This document shows positions 11,200 through 22,447 of a stretch of DNA of 64,000 bases, piece by piece. Location: assembly GCA_024195265.1 (NCBI GenBank), contig JAJLRJ010000006.1, positions 25,562,770 through 25,626,769 on the forward strand, written 5' to 3'. This stretch comes from Dendrophyllia cribrosa (Eukaryota > Cnidaria > Anthozoa > Scleractinia > Dendrophylliidae). Position 1 is the first letter of the stretch, and every line of letters starts with the position of its first letter. Both the position numbers and the translations under genes were made by a program. The notes below the pieces were generated by a model. That model was not told the DNA's origin. It saw only the letters and a list, made by a program, of their open reading frames with translations, and ran no database searches.

Positions 11200-11669
11200 T
11201 GAGGGTGCTAATGGGGGTACCCAATTGTCAGTTAACTACTATTTTTTCGGCCAATTGTCAGTTAACAAGAGGCTACACTGGTAGCCTATACCCATGCGCT
11301 TGTATAAGAAAGTTTTACGTTTTTTTTAACTGGGTCACGCTGTCGGAAATCGGTTCATTTCAATATTTTCATTCATTGATCTTATCAAGTGATTTAGTTT
11401 GACAAGTAGGAAATTACGTATATCAGTAAGGCTTTTAAATTTGCAAAGTTAAGATAAGGTTACTTTACAGACCACGTGAATGACTAGAGGGACTTTGTGA
11501 TTAAATCATTCTTACTTGAGAATTGTCATGGACTTCTTGCGCCAAACAGAGGCGTTCGCGACACAGCTGGCGACAACGCACCCCTTCCATCTCAACGAAT
11601 TTTGCGTGACCCAAGTCTTGTTTTGTTTACATAATACCAGATATCATTTATTACGACTTAATTTACGAC

Positions 11670-11830
11670 TGAATTTGAACACGTTTTATAAGCATTTCTC
11701 CAAAGCTAGCGAGAACACAAAGAAAAAGTCGATCACAGAATTGATATCAACATAAATTCCCATCGAAAAATGAAATTTCTTTACCGGTAAAGTCCAAATG
11801 CCAGTGGGGTTGACTCGGCTATTTAAAAGC
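11670..11830 (+). repeat. dispersed repeat, direct copy at 33530-33665
   Basis: Both places share CGACTGAATTTGA(A/G)CACG, TTTATAA(G/A)CATTTCTCC and GATATCAACATAAATTCCC in the same order. Non-coding. Confidence 0.6.
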
Positions 11831-12068
11831 AGAAAAAACCCCCACCAATAGTGAATAGTGTGAGTTATAAGGAAACTACACCAATGCTATTGATTCAATT
11901 AAACGAGCCAATGAGAAAACGGAACATTCGATCCTTCCCAAGAGTACGAGAGCGGCAAACATTTCATGGACAACGGAATTATTTCATATTATCCCGCGAG
12001 ACATTTACTTATGGGAGCAACTGATGAGGTTCACCTAAAATCCGAAACTCGAGTCTTGCTTAAGAAAA

Positions 12069-12543
12069 ACGTAAGAATTCACTAGCATCCGTGAGATTTT
12101 CAAAACAGATCACCATATCTGTACAAGCCATGTCGGGATGCAATAACGCCATGATGAAACAACGGAGGTTCTTCAAGCTCCAGGAAACACTACTCAAAAA
12201 CAGCATAAAACAAGGAGCTAAACCATAACTGCAAGAGGTCATGATTCCAATAGAGACACGGCAGCTTCAGACTTTGAGCTTAGACGCTCACATCCGTGAT
12301 AAAGATCCACTTTCTCGCAAGTCTTGCACACCGCAGACTTAGACACTAAATCACGGGCTGAGAGATTGATTGATCCTAGCATATTCATAAGAAAAGCTGC
12401 GGCCGATCACTACTTATCTTGCTAAAATTAAAAGTTAGCCAAAGAGGCTCTAACATAATATGCCAAGAGAACTAGCATAACGAAGGCATAGAGAAACAAT
12501 AATTATATAAATGGCTACACAGCATAAAAACTATCGTCGTTTA
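12069..12543. repeat. inverted copy of 6376-6832
   Basis: Reverse-complement match to 6376-6832, nested inside the element at 11205-13480. Confidence 0.75.
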
Positions 12544-14000
12544 AGAGATTTATATCCCAAAGATCATCAAAGGGTCATACAATACATATCGAGCATGCTA
12601 AACTGAGACAAAAACCATAATTTCTCACCTGTCAAGATAGCTTCCAAAACCGTAATAAGGATCGTTAAGATGTCTGTTTGATACAGGATCGTACACAGAG
12701 AGTATGGGAAGGAAAAAATCGAAACTCACCGATGCTTGAGTCCAATAAAATACGGTGTGTCCACTTACTTTGGAGTCTGCTTCATACAGGTTTTACTGTA
12801 ATCAGAAATTTTACTCATTTAATCTAACACTGAAAAGGGTTCGTGTGGTCAACCCCGGGGTCAACCCGCGTTCGCGTGCTGGACAAAATTCTAAACAAAA
12901 AGACGAAACAAAATACACAGCATGATATGTATCTCCCTTGTCGCATTTCCCATTAGAAAAGGTAGCTCCATTTCCAACTGAGCCTTTGTAACAGCTTTCC
13001 CATCAATCTTCTCTAATCGGAACAACTTTAAATCAAACGCACCGAGTCCAAACTTTCCGCTTATTGTTCGATCAAATGTTTACAAGCTGTGGCCATTGAA
13101 TTGTGCTTTGTCATGTCAAACGGTATGCGACCTATGCGTCGTTCAAATGCCGATCCTTTGTCATCATCTCGACAAAAACTCGGAATAACTTTGACCACGC
13201 CACTCGACGCCATCACGGAGATCAAGGTCAACGCTCTACGACCCTGGTACCTTTCGCATATAATATCGGTTAATATGTCACCTGGTCACGCAGCGAGACA
13301 GGTAAATGTCACAAAATAGCTTTGCTGTTAGGAAAAAACTATGTTGCTTTTATTAACAACAACAATCGTTAGTTTAGTATAATTAATAGAATGTCACTTA
13401 ACTGTTAACTTTTCATTTATCAGTTAACTACTATAGTTTTTGGGCAATTGTCAGTTAACTGTTAACCCCATTAGCACCCTCCTAAATGCACTGGTATTCT
13501 GAATTTCACTTTTGCCGGAACGCAATTGGCATTAAAAAAACAATACGAAAAAAACTCACGAGATAATAATGCCTTTTGTCACAACATTTCACCCACGACT
13601 GAAAAACCTAAAACAAATACTGATGAAAAATGGAGTTTCGTTCAAAACCAACCATTCCTGAAAACTATTAACAAAACGCCGCCTATCATATCATGCAAGG
13701 CTTAAATCACTTAACGACATACTCATAACAGCCAAACTTTGAAAGCTAATATAAATGCATCGCAGCCGCAAAACCACATAGCGGAGTCGGTGTAGGCCTG
13801 TCATGAACCTCATTTCGATCTAAGGGAAACTAAAAAAGTGACCGCCAGGAGTGGTGTCCTGTTTACCCGCTGCAGACCCAATATTTTCTATATAAGTGCG
13901 CCCATAGCAGACGTGACCGAAAAATGACCACGTGATCACCATTTTCCCGCCATTTTCACGTCAAAATATATAAAACAGCAGACTTGATACTTTAGCTAAC

Positions 14001-14013
14001 TACAAAACTTTCC
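14001..14013. repeat. 13-bp TSD of Penelope-like element, left copy
   Basis: TACAAAACTTTCC here is repeated exactly at 15786-15798. Confidence 0.85.
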
Positions 14014-14136
14014 AATGAATGGGGTTAGTTTCTAGAGAAACTGTGGTGCTGCGTCGGTGGGGGGATGAAACACGAGAATTTAGTTTTATCGACTGAGTCG
14101 ATAAGGTAAATTGACCACCGTAAAAAGATTCAAATA

Positions 14137-14170
14137 GCTGACGTTTCGAGCGCTAGCCCTTCGTCGGAGC
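14137..14170 (-). ncRNA. hammerhead-ribozyme-like core, left terminal repeat
   Basis: On the minus strand the order is CCGACGA, a short GC-rich hairpin (GGGCTAGCGCTC), GAAA, then CGTC, bracketed by GCT/AGC. This follows the hammerhead pattern CUGANGA - stem II - GAAA - stem III - NUH reported in Penelope-like terminal repeats. The second core base is C instead of the usual U, so activity is doubtful. Confidence 0.5.
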
Positions 14171-14265
14171 GAATCAAGGAATTGTGGGTAGTGTGTGGTT
14201 TTATATAGTAAGCGGTGGAGCTACGCTATTGGTGGAAGTTTGGTGACGTGAAAAACAAATGTAGA

Positions 14266-15396
14266 TTAGTTGAATGAAAAGCGTTCGTTGATTCCGTGGG
14301 GTTTGAGAGTGCCGATTTGAAAGATGATTTTTTGTTCTAGGTTTTTACGGCTTTCTGTGTTACCCTGGTGTAGGGAAAGGCCGCAGATTGTCATGTGTTG
14401 TTTAGAATGGTTAGTAAGATTAAAATGGCGCGCGACTGGTTTGGATGCGTCTTTGTCATTTTTTTCAACGTCTCGGAGATGTTCACGAAAACGGTCGCCC
14501 AGTCTCCTCCCTGTTTCGCCAATGTATATCTTTTTGCAAAAAGTACATGTTATGCAGTAGATAACATTTACGGAGGTGCATGTAAAACGATCAGTGATTT
14601 TAATAGATCGTTTGGGTCCTGTTATTTTGTCCGCGTTGTGAATGAAAGGACAAGTGTTACATCGTGTGCGTGTGCATTTGAAAGTTCCCGGTACATCGTC
14701 AGATTTCAGTGCGCTCGTAACTAGAAAGTTGCCTATGTTTTTGTCACGTTTGAATGAAATTAGTGGGGGTTGTGAAAAAATTCTGCCAGTTTCGGGGTCG
14801 TTTTGGAGTAATTTGAAATTTTTTAAAATGATGCTTTTGACTGTGTTGTTGTGTGGGTGGAAAGTGAGGGTGAATGGAATTCTCTCGTTCTCTTCCATCT
14901 GTGGCATTTGTAGTGCTGATTGTCTGTCGATCTGTTGTGCACGTTGTTGGCCCGTATTAACAACAGAGTCAGGGTACCCACGTTTCTTGAAAAACTGGCA
15001 CATTTCTTCTGATTTGTTGGAAAAATCAGAGTCATCACTACATAGACGTCGAAGTCTGAGAAATTGAGAATACGGAATGGCGTTTTTAACGTGCGATGGA
15101 TGTGAGGATGAATGTAACAGATAACTGTGGGAATCTGTAGGTTTGTAGTGCACACTTGTGGATAAACTGTTACCGTTGATTGAAATATTAATGTCAAGAA
15201 AAGCGACTGAGGTTTCGGAAATTTCCCAGGTATATTTTAGAGCTGGATGAAAAGTATTGACAGAAGTTATGAATTGATTAAGTTCCTCTTTACTGGAAGA
15301 GGTAGCGCCAATGCAATCATCGATGTAGCGGCCGTAGAGTTCGGGTTTGGTTCCGTGGTACTGATTAAAAAATTTGTCTTCGATGTGGCCTACGAA
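14266..15396 (-). CDS. Penelope-like RT C-terminus + GIY-YIG endonuclease
   Basis: The frame enters from the inverted repeat; genuine Penelope coding begins around VGHIEDKFF near 15396. The RT active-site motif Y-I-D-D (GRYIDDCIG) lies about 30 residues in. A thumb region follows, then a CxxxxCxxC-type linker (CTRTRCNTCPFIH). The GIY-YIG nuclease has ITCTFCKKIYIGETGRRLGDR then EH. The frame is open to the stop at 14266. RT motifs upstream of YIDD are absent, so it cannot be autonomous. The first 45 codons of the longer frame are antisense to the terminal repeat and are not part of the protein. Confidence 0.88.
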   Translation of the reverse strand, partial: FVGHIEDKFFNQYHGTKPELYGRYIDDCIGATSSSKEELNQFITSVNTFHPALKYTWEISETSVAFLDINISINGNSLSTSVHYKPTDSHSYLLHSSSHPSHVKNAIPYSQFLRLRRLCSDDSDFSNKSEEMCQFFKKRGYPDSVVNTGQQRAQQIDRQSALQMPQMEENERIPFTLTFHPHNNTVKSIILKNFKLLQNDPETGRIFSQPPLISFKRDKNIGNFLVTSALKSDDVPGTFKCTRTRCNTCPFIHNADKITGPKRSIKITDRFTCTSVNVIYCITCTFCKKIYIGETGRRLGDRFREHLRDVEKNDKDASKPVARHFNLTNHSKQHMTICGLSLHQGNTESRKNLEQKIIFQIGTLKPHGINERFSFN

Positions 15397-15785
15397 AAAT
15401 GACAAAGACGCATCCAAACCAGTCGCGCGCCATTTTAATCTTACTAACCATTCTAAACAACACATGACAATCTGCGGCCTTTCCCTACACCAGGGTAACA
15501 CAGAAAGCCGTAAAAACCTAGAACAAAAAATCATCTTTCAAATCGGCACTCTCAAACCCCACGGAATCAACGAACGCTTTTCATTCAACTAATCTACATT
15601 TGTTTTTCACGTCACCAAACTTCCACCAATAGCGTAGCTCCACCGCTTACTATATAAAACCACACACTACCCACAATTCCTTGATTCGCTCCGACGAAGG
15701 GCTAGCGCTCGAAACGTCAGCTATTTGAATCTTTTTACGGTGGTCAATTTACCTTATCGACTCAGTCGATAAAACTAAATTCTCG
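15396..15785 (+). repeat. inverted terminal repeat of the Penelope-like element
   Basis: Reverse-complement copy of 14072-14463, beginning GAAAAATGACAAAGAC and ending at ATTCTCG beside the right TSD. It re-encodes the last 70 or so residues of the endonuclease ORF on the plus strand (stop near 15592). Confidence 0.85.
15688..15721 (+). ncRNA. hammerhead-ribozyme-like core, right terminal repeat
   Basis: Identical to the core at 14137-14170, in opposite orientation. It has the same C-for-U change in the conserved core. Confidence 0.5.
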
Positions 15786-15798
15786 TACAAAACTTTCC
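15786..15798. repeat. 13-bp TSD of Penelope-like element, right copy
   Basis: Exact repeat of 14001-14013. Confidence 0.85.
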
Positions 15799-16079
15799 GT
15801 TTCATTATGCAAAATACCATAAATTTTGACTTTTGTTCTATTTTCGAACACTGCTGGAGAGTTGAAAAAGAAATGGCTGATGGCGCGATGTCTGCTAAAT
15901 ATAGCCCAAATTTTCTTGGCATGGGGACAGGCAGCTCTAGAGAAAAGATATGTTGTTACGGTCTCCTTCCATTAGATTCGGCACATGTGAAGTTCAAGGT
16001 TTGAACCGGGCCTTACTTGAAAGAATATTAAAGATTCAGGCACCATTTGTTGTGTCAATTGATATTTTGATAATTAATA

Positions 16080-16183
16080 TTAATACGTCACCTGCAGTAA
16101 CTTTATATCTAATAAAACACCACATATTAATTTATAGGACTGTTTTTTATCAGATATAAAGTCACTGCACGTGACGTATTATC
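16080..16183. mobile_element. small hairpin element
   Basis: TAATACGTCACCTGCAGTAA with CTTTATATCT at the left is matched inverted by AGATATAAAGTCACTGCACG with TGACGTATTA at the right, with about 30 bp between. This is a short MITE or foldback remnant. Confidence 0.55.
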
Positions 16184-17021
16184 GATCATTTGATAGGTTT
16201 GTGGGCTTTTAATTGTTTTGAAATTGCGGCAACCTATTGTATTTGATTTAGAATTTTTTTTTTCTATTGTCAAATATACCAACAGAAAATAGACAATGAA
16301 TAACTGAAAATGCATTGTGCAAATTGACCCAACAACACATTTTCATCGTCAAGTAGCTAGCAAGGTTGAAAAAGTCTTTCACTTTCACTTCACTAACATA
16401 AAAATTATTTACATTCACACTCGTGATTCTTTGTTACTCAAAACTTTTATTGACTTGCGCCAACACGAATTTTCAAACTTTCTCTCAATCTTCTCCATCC
16501 TGCCAATAACCATATCCAGTTGACTACTGCGCCTCGCATTTTCTACGTAATGTCTGATTCTACAACGCTATCTTTACCATATTCACTATCAAGGTTCTTC
16601 TTTTTTAACCTCACGTTCTAACGCATTAACGAGATGGCTTTAAGAGCCCTTTGATTCTTTTTTTTTTGGGAAGAAGCAGATGTCAAACTTTTTCTTCTAC
16701 CATCCATCGATCGACAGGATAATTACATGCGAAAACTGCTTTTCCACTTCTGCCGGAAAGCGTAATTTTACTTGTTGCATTTCTGCGTAAGCTTAAGATG
16801 AGATGGTCTGCGAGAGCACATGCCTAAGGCTTTTCAGTCGGAAAATCTTCTGCTCTCGCAGGCTAAGGATGAGAAGAAAAGTGCAGACCGATTAAACCGC
16901 CATTTTGAATAAATAGCTTCCCATGCGCACTGCGGTACGTTCTATATGCAGGCAGTCGAGATTTTTGTTTGTCACGATGATTTTGAGCAAGCGTACGTCC
17001 AGCGGTGTCATCATAACTAAG
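16184..17021. other. no recognised gene; short hairpin near 16810-16862
   Basis: No coding region is recognised. CTGCGAGAGCA near 16810 and TGCTCTCGCAG near 16850 form a hairpin. Confidence 0.4.
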
Positions 17022-17072
17022 ATGCGCCTGGTTCTGGATGCGTCTTGCGTTCTCTTGCTTTGCTTTTTCAAG
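17022..17072 (+). CDS. candidate signal-peptide first exon
   Basis: An ATG at 17022 opens 17 codons (MRLVLDASCVLLLCFFK), strongly hydrophobic, ending exactly at GTAAGT (17073). This would suit a first coding exon with a signal peptide and a consensus 5' splice site in phase 0. No following exon is recognised on the plus strand, so it may be chance. Confidence 0.25.
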
Positions 17073-17199
17073 GTAAGTGTGATTCTATTTGATAATGTAT
17101 CATGCCTAATTCAAAGTTATTTGTTGCTGGAAGCATTCATCAAGGTCACGAACGATTTAGTGACATTTCACGGGGAAGACAATGTTCTTTTGTGAGTTT

Positions 17200-18630
17200 T
17201 TCAGCGTTAAGTTGTTACGTGCTCAGTTTGCCGATTGAATAATGGACCGCCTCCACCGTACAGCTGTAGATCAGATTCTTAATACAAAAGGAAATCAACT
17301 CTATTTGGATGCTCTTGAAAGTAGATCCATCGCTGACACAGAGACCTCAGTTGTCCCTGGATTATCTACCCAATTATCTGCCCATGTGGCGTGTTGGTCT
17401 ATTGAGACTAACAATTTAAGGTTGCAGTGTAAATTCGGGGGTGTCTCCAGTATAACAGCTCTAGCGTCTTAAGATTACACTTAATATACCTAAACCCAGA
17501 TGTCAAATTAAAGCTTATAGAGCTGGCTATCTAAATATGGAAACCATTTGGTAATAAAATGAATTGTCGAATTTTTTACGACGTCTAAATTCGAACGTCC
17601 GAATCAGCTTTAAAACGCTATAACTCAAAGCGATTGTTGTATTTCGCTAATTTGATTTGTTCTCGGGTTTCCGGACACGAAGCGCTAAAAAAACGTGTCT
17701 TCGATTTCCCATATTCAATGGCAGTGAAAAGTTACAGAATATTTTCGAAAAAGGGAGAAAAAAAGTTGGAGTGATCGCACGGAAATGGCTCTTGTTTTCG
17801 GTAATACGAAATTCGCCGAAATGTTTTTGTTGATTATATGTTAGCCTAGCTTGTGTCCAAATTTGAGGAAAATCGAACAAATTCCCTTTGAGTTGTAGCT
17901 CTTTAAAGTGCTACAAGCGAAAAATTAACTTTGAGAAAACAGCGCTTAGAAAAACATATCGCTTCATAAACAAACTCCGCCCACAAAAGTTATACTGTCA
18001 TTTCTCCGTCAATTTTCACTATTTTTCAATATTTTGTTTTGGATGAAAGTTCATTCTGTAAACTTTATTTTGACGCCCAAAAAAAAATTCAATAAATTTT
18101 CGATCTAAAGGTACACTGTAACCTTAAACGCTTTACCTGTTGGGGCGCAAACACATGATTCTCTTATGTGGGCTGAAGCGCAAACAAATGATCAGCTTCT
18201 CCGAGTGGATATAATAACTGTTATTGTCCGTTGTCTTTATCAACCAGAACCCGTATCCGACAAGTTAATATATCAAAAGCCACTTGGAACTTAATGTATA
18301 TCGTTATTGTTATTGTTAATGTTATTGACGTTTGATCCCAAAAAATTGTATTTGTACATGTATCCGTATTTCCAGGTGTATCCAGGGAAGGCCAAGAGCC
18401 GTTTTTTCCCCACCAAAACATAATCCCTGCAGGACCAACACAAAATATTTTCGACACCGGGCTCTGGATCCACCACCGGCCGCCCTCAGTACATTTACTG
18501 TTCAACATTTACTGTTGCATTTTTCACCTCACAATCAGAAAGAACTTATAATGTTATGTAATTCTTTAAATGATGGTAATTGACCCAATAAATAAATTTA
18601 TGAAATTATCAAAATCGGTATGTACATTTA
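17200..18630. other. no recognised gene
   Basis: A 76-codon plus frame at 17242-17472 and several shorter frames have no recognisable product. The right end lies just beyond the poly(A) signal of the sulfotransferase gene. Confidence 0.35.
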
Positions 18631-18636
18631 CTGTTT

Positions 18637-18642
18637 TTTATT
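18637..18642 (-). promoter_or_regulatory. polyadenylation signal AATAAA
   Basis: TTTATT on the plus strand reads AATAAA on the minus strand, about 175 bp downstream of the sulfotransferase stop codon. It is a plausible signal for that transcript. Confidence 0.45.
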
Positions 18643-18815
18643 GCCCAGCATCTGCTCGCAGCATTATCATTACAATCTGTAACCTCTAGTTGTTAATTGT
18701 TTTCAGTCTCTAACATTTTAAATTTGTTAAAAAAACTTTTTAAAACTGAAATTTTAGATTTGGACTTTGTTAAAGATTAAATCTAAGGATTTTGGGCGGC
18801 TAATTTAAACGGCGT

Positions 18816-19944
18816 TTACACAGCTTGTACGGGAACATATCGCAAATCCCTTGCTTCGTCCCAGCTAGTTTCGTCTTTAATCCTGTTCGGTCCTTCTCCG
18901 TTAATATCCCTTAGTTTTATCATTTCCTTATACCTCAGGTATGCAAGAAAATCGTTTTCCGTCCTGATTACGTTTTCGCACATAACTTTTAAACTTAGAT
19001 CGAGATCTTTTCTAATCACATAGTGTTTTACAAATTTATTTCGGTAAGTCCGCGTAAGTTGTGTTGCGTTCGTCAAACACAGTTGCTTCATCCTCTGGTT
19101 TCGTTGACGGAAAGTAAATAGATCTTCATAAAAACCTGGTCCTTCTAAATTTACTTTCCTCCAAAATGTTGCATTGAAATGATTGAACAACAAAACGTCT
19201 GCTTTATTCCATCGTCTTATGTTTTCCGTAACCTTTAAGCTTAAACTGTTGGCCTTTTCTTTTTCTCGTCTTTCATTAAGTTTCACGTACAAAATGTCGT
19301 CTATATCCCAGCACAGCAGTCGCTTCATCAACACCAGTGATTCGTCAAAGTAATCCATGATCAGAACCAAATGAAACTCTTTGTCCAGGAACTGGATGTA
19401 CTCGTTAACAGCTCGAAGATTTTGGAAATGCTTAAATTTCAAACCCAAATCAAACATCATGGGATTTCTTGCCAAATACATCATCATGTTGTTACGGTGA
19501 CGGAAATCATGACTATTATAAAATGGTACTGGGTTGTCTAGAAATTTCTCCAAAGAATCAACTGGATTCTCTCCAAAACCAAATGCACTGCCGAGTTCGG
19601 CAAAATTAAAAGAAGACTCAAACTGGTCCACGGGATTTCTGAGAATTGTCAAGTACTTGCTACTTTCATGAGGAAAGAGCGAGTTCATGGGTTTTTTGTT
19701 AAATCTTGCGTGACTGCAGAGTATGTCAGGGTGGCCATAAAAAGGGAGTGGATCAGTGATACGAAATCTCTCTGGCCAGCCTAGAAGAGTTTCCTGTCCA
19801 AGAACAAAGGTAAGATTTCTTGCATCTCCATAACGAAAGAAAATGTTGGCCATGGTACTCGATCCAGTTTTGTGTGTTTTAAGGAAAAGAATACTTTTAA
19901 CAGGGGAGCATTCTTGCTTGTTCACTGTTGGAGCACTTCTGTTC
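18816..19944 (-). CDS. galactose-3-O-sulfotransferase-like, terminal exon
   Basis: This encodes most of a Golgi type II sulfotransferase of the Gal3ST family, which moves sulfate from PAPS to the 3-OH of galactose on glycolipids or glycans. Counting from the internal GTG at 19925: the 5'-phosphosulfate loop LKTHKTGSST is at residues 15-24, the 3'-phosphate motif TILRNPVDQFESSF at 93-106, and the frame ends with VPVQAV at 18816. The GTG is not a true start. The frame stays open upstream (NRSAPT...) to a 3' splice site, with a pyrimidine-rich tract and AG at 19945-19946, so the exon begins at 19944 after one leftover codon base. The cytoplasmic tail and membrane anchor must lie in an upstream exon, not found in the next 700 bp; repeat DNA follows. 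About 375 residues are present, close to the family catalytic domain. Substrate cannot be told. Confidence 0.9.
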
Positions 19945-20669
19945 CTATATAAATAAAGGAAATCAAATGATATGTCATAGAGCTGGAATTAATTCTTAAC
20001 TTGCAATACCTCTAATGTCACGTAGGCTGCCGCTAGGAAACTAGTGACACTTAAAAATTTATTACATTTCATAAGCTTGGTGAAGTAGGAAAGCAATCGA
20101 ATCATGTCTTCACTGCGAATTTGATTTCAAAACATCGATTTTGGTCGATGGGTAAAACTAACAATACGTTTTCATGGACTTTTCCAGTTGAAAATTTGTT
20201 CTAGAACTGCAACTACGTAGGTGGTTTAAATAGGTACTCTCACTACTAAATCTAACACCGGCCGTATTTTGGACTTGGGACAATCGAGGAAAAACATGCA
20301 AAAATCATTTGTTGAGAAACTTCCGCTAAATTAACATTTCGTTCATTCGACAGAAATCGTTTTAAAAAAAACTCAATCGGCCTACTGGCTTAAAGAACAG
20401 CGTGCACTGTATCAATTTTCGATCAAAGCCTTTGAGTTTTCTACATGGCATGTACTATACATTTTCTGTTCGGATGACTAAATCATTTCTTGTGGCTGAT
20501 CGTGCAGTTTATCTTAACTGATATTACCCCAGTGAAAATAGCAACAGGTCGTTTTCTGGAACGCGGAAAGTTGATCACCTGTAAGTAAATCTGTTTACTC
20601 ATAAATTCTTTCATATGCAGACTTCAAATGGATTTTACAAGACTGAAGTAAACGCTACGGCAAGGAAAT
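19945..20669. other. intronic or intergenic sequence
   Basis: It lies upstream of the sulfotransferase exon on the minus strand and probably within its intron. No membrane-anchor exon was recognised. Confidence 0.4.
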
Positions 20670-21115
20670 GTTGTTTATGTCGACGACTATATGGCTTTCA
20701 GCCATGAAATACATACCGCAAAATCTCTCCGTGTGTTGACTTGAGAAGCAAAAGAAAGAACTACAGCGTGCAATTGCAAGTTTTCAAGACAATGCAGGGC
20801 GCTCATGGATGGATAGGACCGTTTGATATTGTGTTCGCCGCCTATTCCTGTGGGATTTTTGTTCCGGCAAGTTTTGTGTTTTATATAACTTGCAATTTGC
20901 TTAGCGATGGAACTTTGAAGTGCCGGCTGCGGAATGTAGTGAATGTAGTGTAGTCTTACTTTTGAAACCCTAAATACGCGCAACCGTAATTAACGGGTTG
21001 TCGGTAACGGTGGCTAATTTAAATTCACTCACTCATTCGATCCTTTCATCAGCTGTAAAATTAGTGAGTAATGCTTTGTTACGAATGCGTTTCGTAACAA
21101 GACCAACGTGAATCC
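20670..21115. repeat. 3' end of a repeat family, inverted copy at 35703-36172
   Basis: About 445 bp matches 35703-36172 in reverse. The shared block includes the last codons and stop of the gene at 21033 plus about 350 bp downstream. It ends sharply in both copies at (G)TTTATGT(C/T)GACGAC, which therefore marks the 3' terminus of the mobile family carrying this gene. Confidence 0.7.
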
Positions 21116-21789
21116 AGCTAGCCAGCAGCTTAGTTAGATACAGTTGGCAGACAAAGTTCTCGATGGCGGTTTCGGTTGCTTCTGTTGGAGTTTCATTTGT
21201 GCCAAGATTCGTAATTGCTGTGATGACGTCTGGACCTGCATCCAGGAACGTTTTCCAACACGCTAGTTTTCTCTTCCCTGAAAAGCTGCTGGTGTTGTCT
21301 GCTCCACTAAGGGCATGGAATCCAGGTAAGGCTGCTGTTCTTTTAGGGCCAAGAGCTTCAAGGATGGGTCGCAGGTGAATGACGCGATGCCTCTGCCCCA
21401 CACCAGTAACGAACGCTGTGTCCTCACACAATCCTGGATACCGTCTAAGTGCAAGGACGAACACATCAGTGTCTGGTGAATGATCTGGAGCATGCAGTAA
21501 TAATTTTGTATCCGCTTTTTCTTGGTTACTGACAAGGTAGGACATATCTTTGTAAGTAGCTTTGCATTGACTTTCCCATGCCGCGACTACACTTTCTCTC
21601 CATCTGCTTGCATGCTTGGTCAAGCCTTGCGGCAGCATCCTCAAGACTTTGTTTCAAATGTGGATGTTGCTGGAGCCAAGCCTCCTCGTATAACGTGAAC
21701 AGGGCTTGAAGAGTAACATTATAAGCTGTCTCCCCTCTTTTTACGTGGCTTCCATCAATTATCTGTTTCACAGTCGCGGATCCGTACAA
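21033..21789 (-). pseudogene. 'FHALSGAD' invertebrate repeat protein, C-terminal part
   Basis: Two overlapping minus frames (21526-21789 and 21033-21644) join by a frameshift around 21535-21640. The C-terminal frame has NQEKADTKLLLHA, SPDTDVFVLALRRYP, FVTGVGQRHRVI and LPGFHALSGADNTSSFSGK. I recognise this motif set as a high-copy protein family of cnidarians and other invertebrates with no assigned function. The paired acidic motifs (EADTK and SPDTD) recall metal-binding nucleases, which is only a suggestion. The HA-to-SPDTD spacing is shorter than I remember for the family, so a deletion is likely. The stop at 21033 is shared with the truncated copy at 35.8 kb. Confidence 0.65.
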
Positions 21790-21937
21790 GCCAGCTTCAA
21801 TCTAAGATAAATCAGTTCCACGGTTGTCGATGTAGGATCCAATGGTTCGTAGCTCTGCCATTACAATGCGAAGTTCACCAGGGCAGAGAATCAGGTTATT
21901 CAGGTCATCATGAGCCATCTGAAGCTACTTTGCAGTT

Positions 21938-22420
21938 TTATAAAGTCCCATGTCGAGTGATACAACTGTCTTTCTGGTTGCAACGACAACTTGTGTCTTG
22001 ATCTTTTGAGCTTACATCAGCACTGTTAACAAGGTTGACCACTCGTGAGCTGGGGATGCAATTTGCTCCAATTTGTGTCACAGGCTTTGGATGACTGATC
22101 AACGATTGATACCCTGACCTTGGGGGAATGTTCCTAGGATTACCAGGCTGTTGTTCATGCCTTGTGTGTATCGTGTGTACGTGCAAAGGTGCCGCGTCTG
22201 TTTCCCTGGAGCTAGCAGGAGGTCTGCTCAGGGTCCGACCAAGAAGCCAGACAGAGTCTGGAAGCGTGACATGCAAGGGAAGTTCTCCATTATTCAACAC
22301 TCTAAAGGATGGATACGTCGAACATCGTGGCTTGGAAGCAGGCTTGGGGCAGTCAAGCAGTTCTGTGACTGACTGTGGTATTTCTTTCACTGAGCGAACA
22401 TGAGCTGGTTCATCAGTCAC
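21938..22420 (-). pseudogene. middle region of the same repeat gene
   Basis: A 160-codon frame rich in Pro, Ser and Thr. It looks like a linker and carries no recognisable domain. It lies in the expected order between the coding blocks at 22448-22800 and 21033-21789 on the same strand, so I assign it to the same degraded gene by position. Confidence 0.45.
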
Positions 22421-22447
22421 AAGATCCGGTTCCTTGTCTTCAGGTTG

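Larger units (their letters stand above)
11205..13480. mobile_element. element with TIR AGGGTGCTAATGGGG
   Basis: AGGGTGCTAATGGGG at 11205 is matched by CCCCATTAGCACCCT ending near 13480. Subterminal CAATTGTCAGTTAAC motifs occur at both ends. Flanks GCTAAATG (left) and CCTAAATG (right) are an imperfect 8-bp duplication, which would fit a hAT-type element. No transposase is recognised. It carries the repeat copy at 12069-12543. Confidence 0.55.
14014..15785 (-). mobile_element. Penelope-like element with inverted terminal repeats
   Basis: The element lies between exact 13-bp duplications. A block of about 390 bp at the 3' side (14072-14463) is present again in reverse orientation at 15396-15785, giving the inverted pseudo-LTR arrangement known for Penelope-like retroelements. 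A 58-bp extension (14014-14071) lies outside the left repeat, as is usual for their tails. The body encodes the end of the reverse transcriptase and a GIY-YIG endonuclease. The upstream RT is missing, so this is a 5'-truncated copy. Confidence 0.85.

Noticed and set aside
14324..14724. Plus-strand frames of 78 and 109 codons over the Penelope-like element
   Set aside because: Antisense shadows of the endonuclease ORF; the identical peptide at the start of the 422-codon minus frame comes from the inverted terminal repeat.
20687..20983. 98-codon minus frame as the missing first exon of the sulfotransferase
   Set aside because: It lies in the 445-bp dispersed repeat also found at 35.7 kb and has no suitable membrane anchor.
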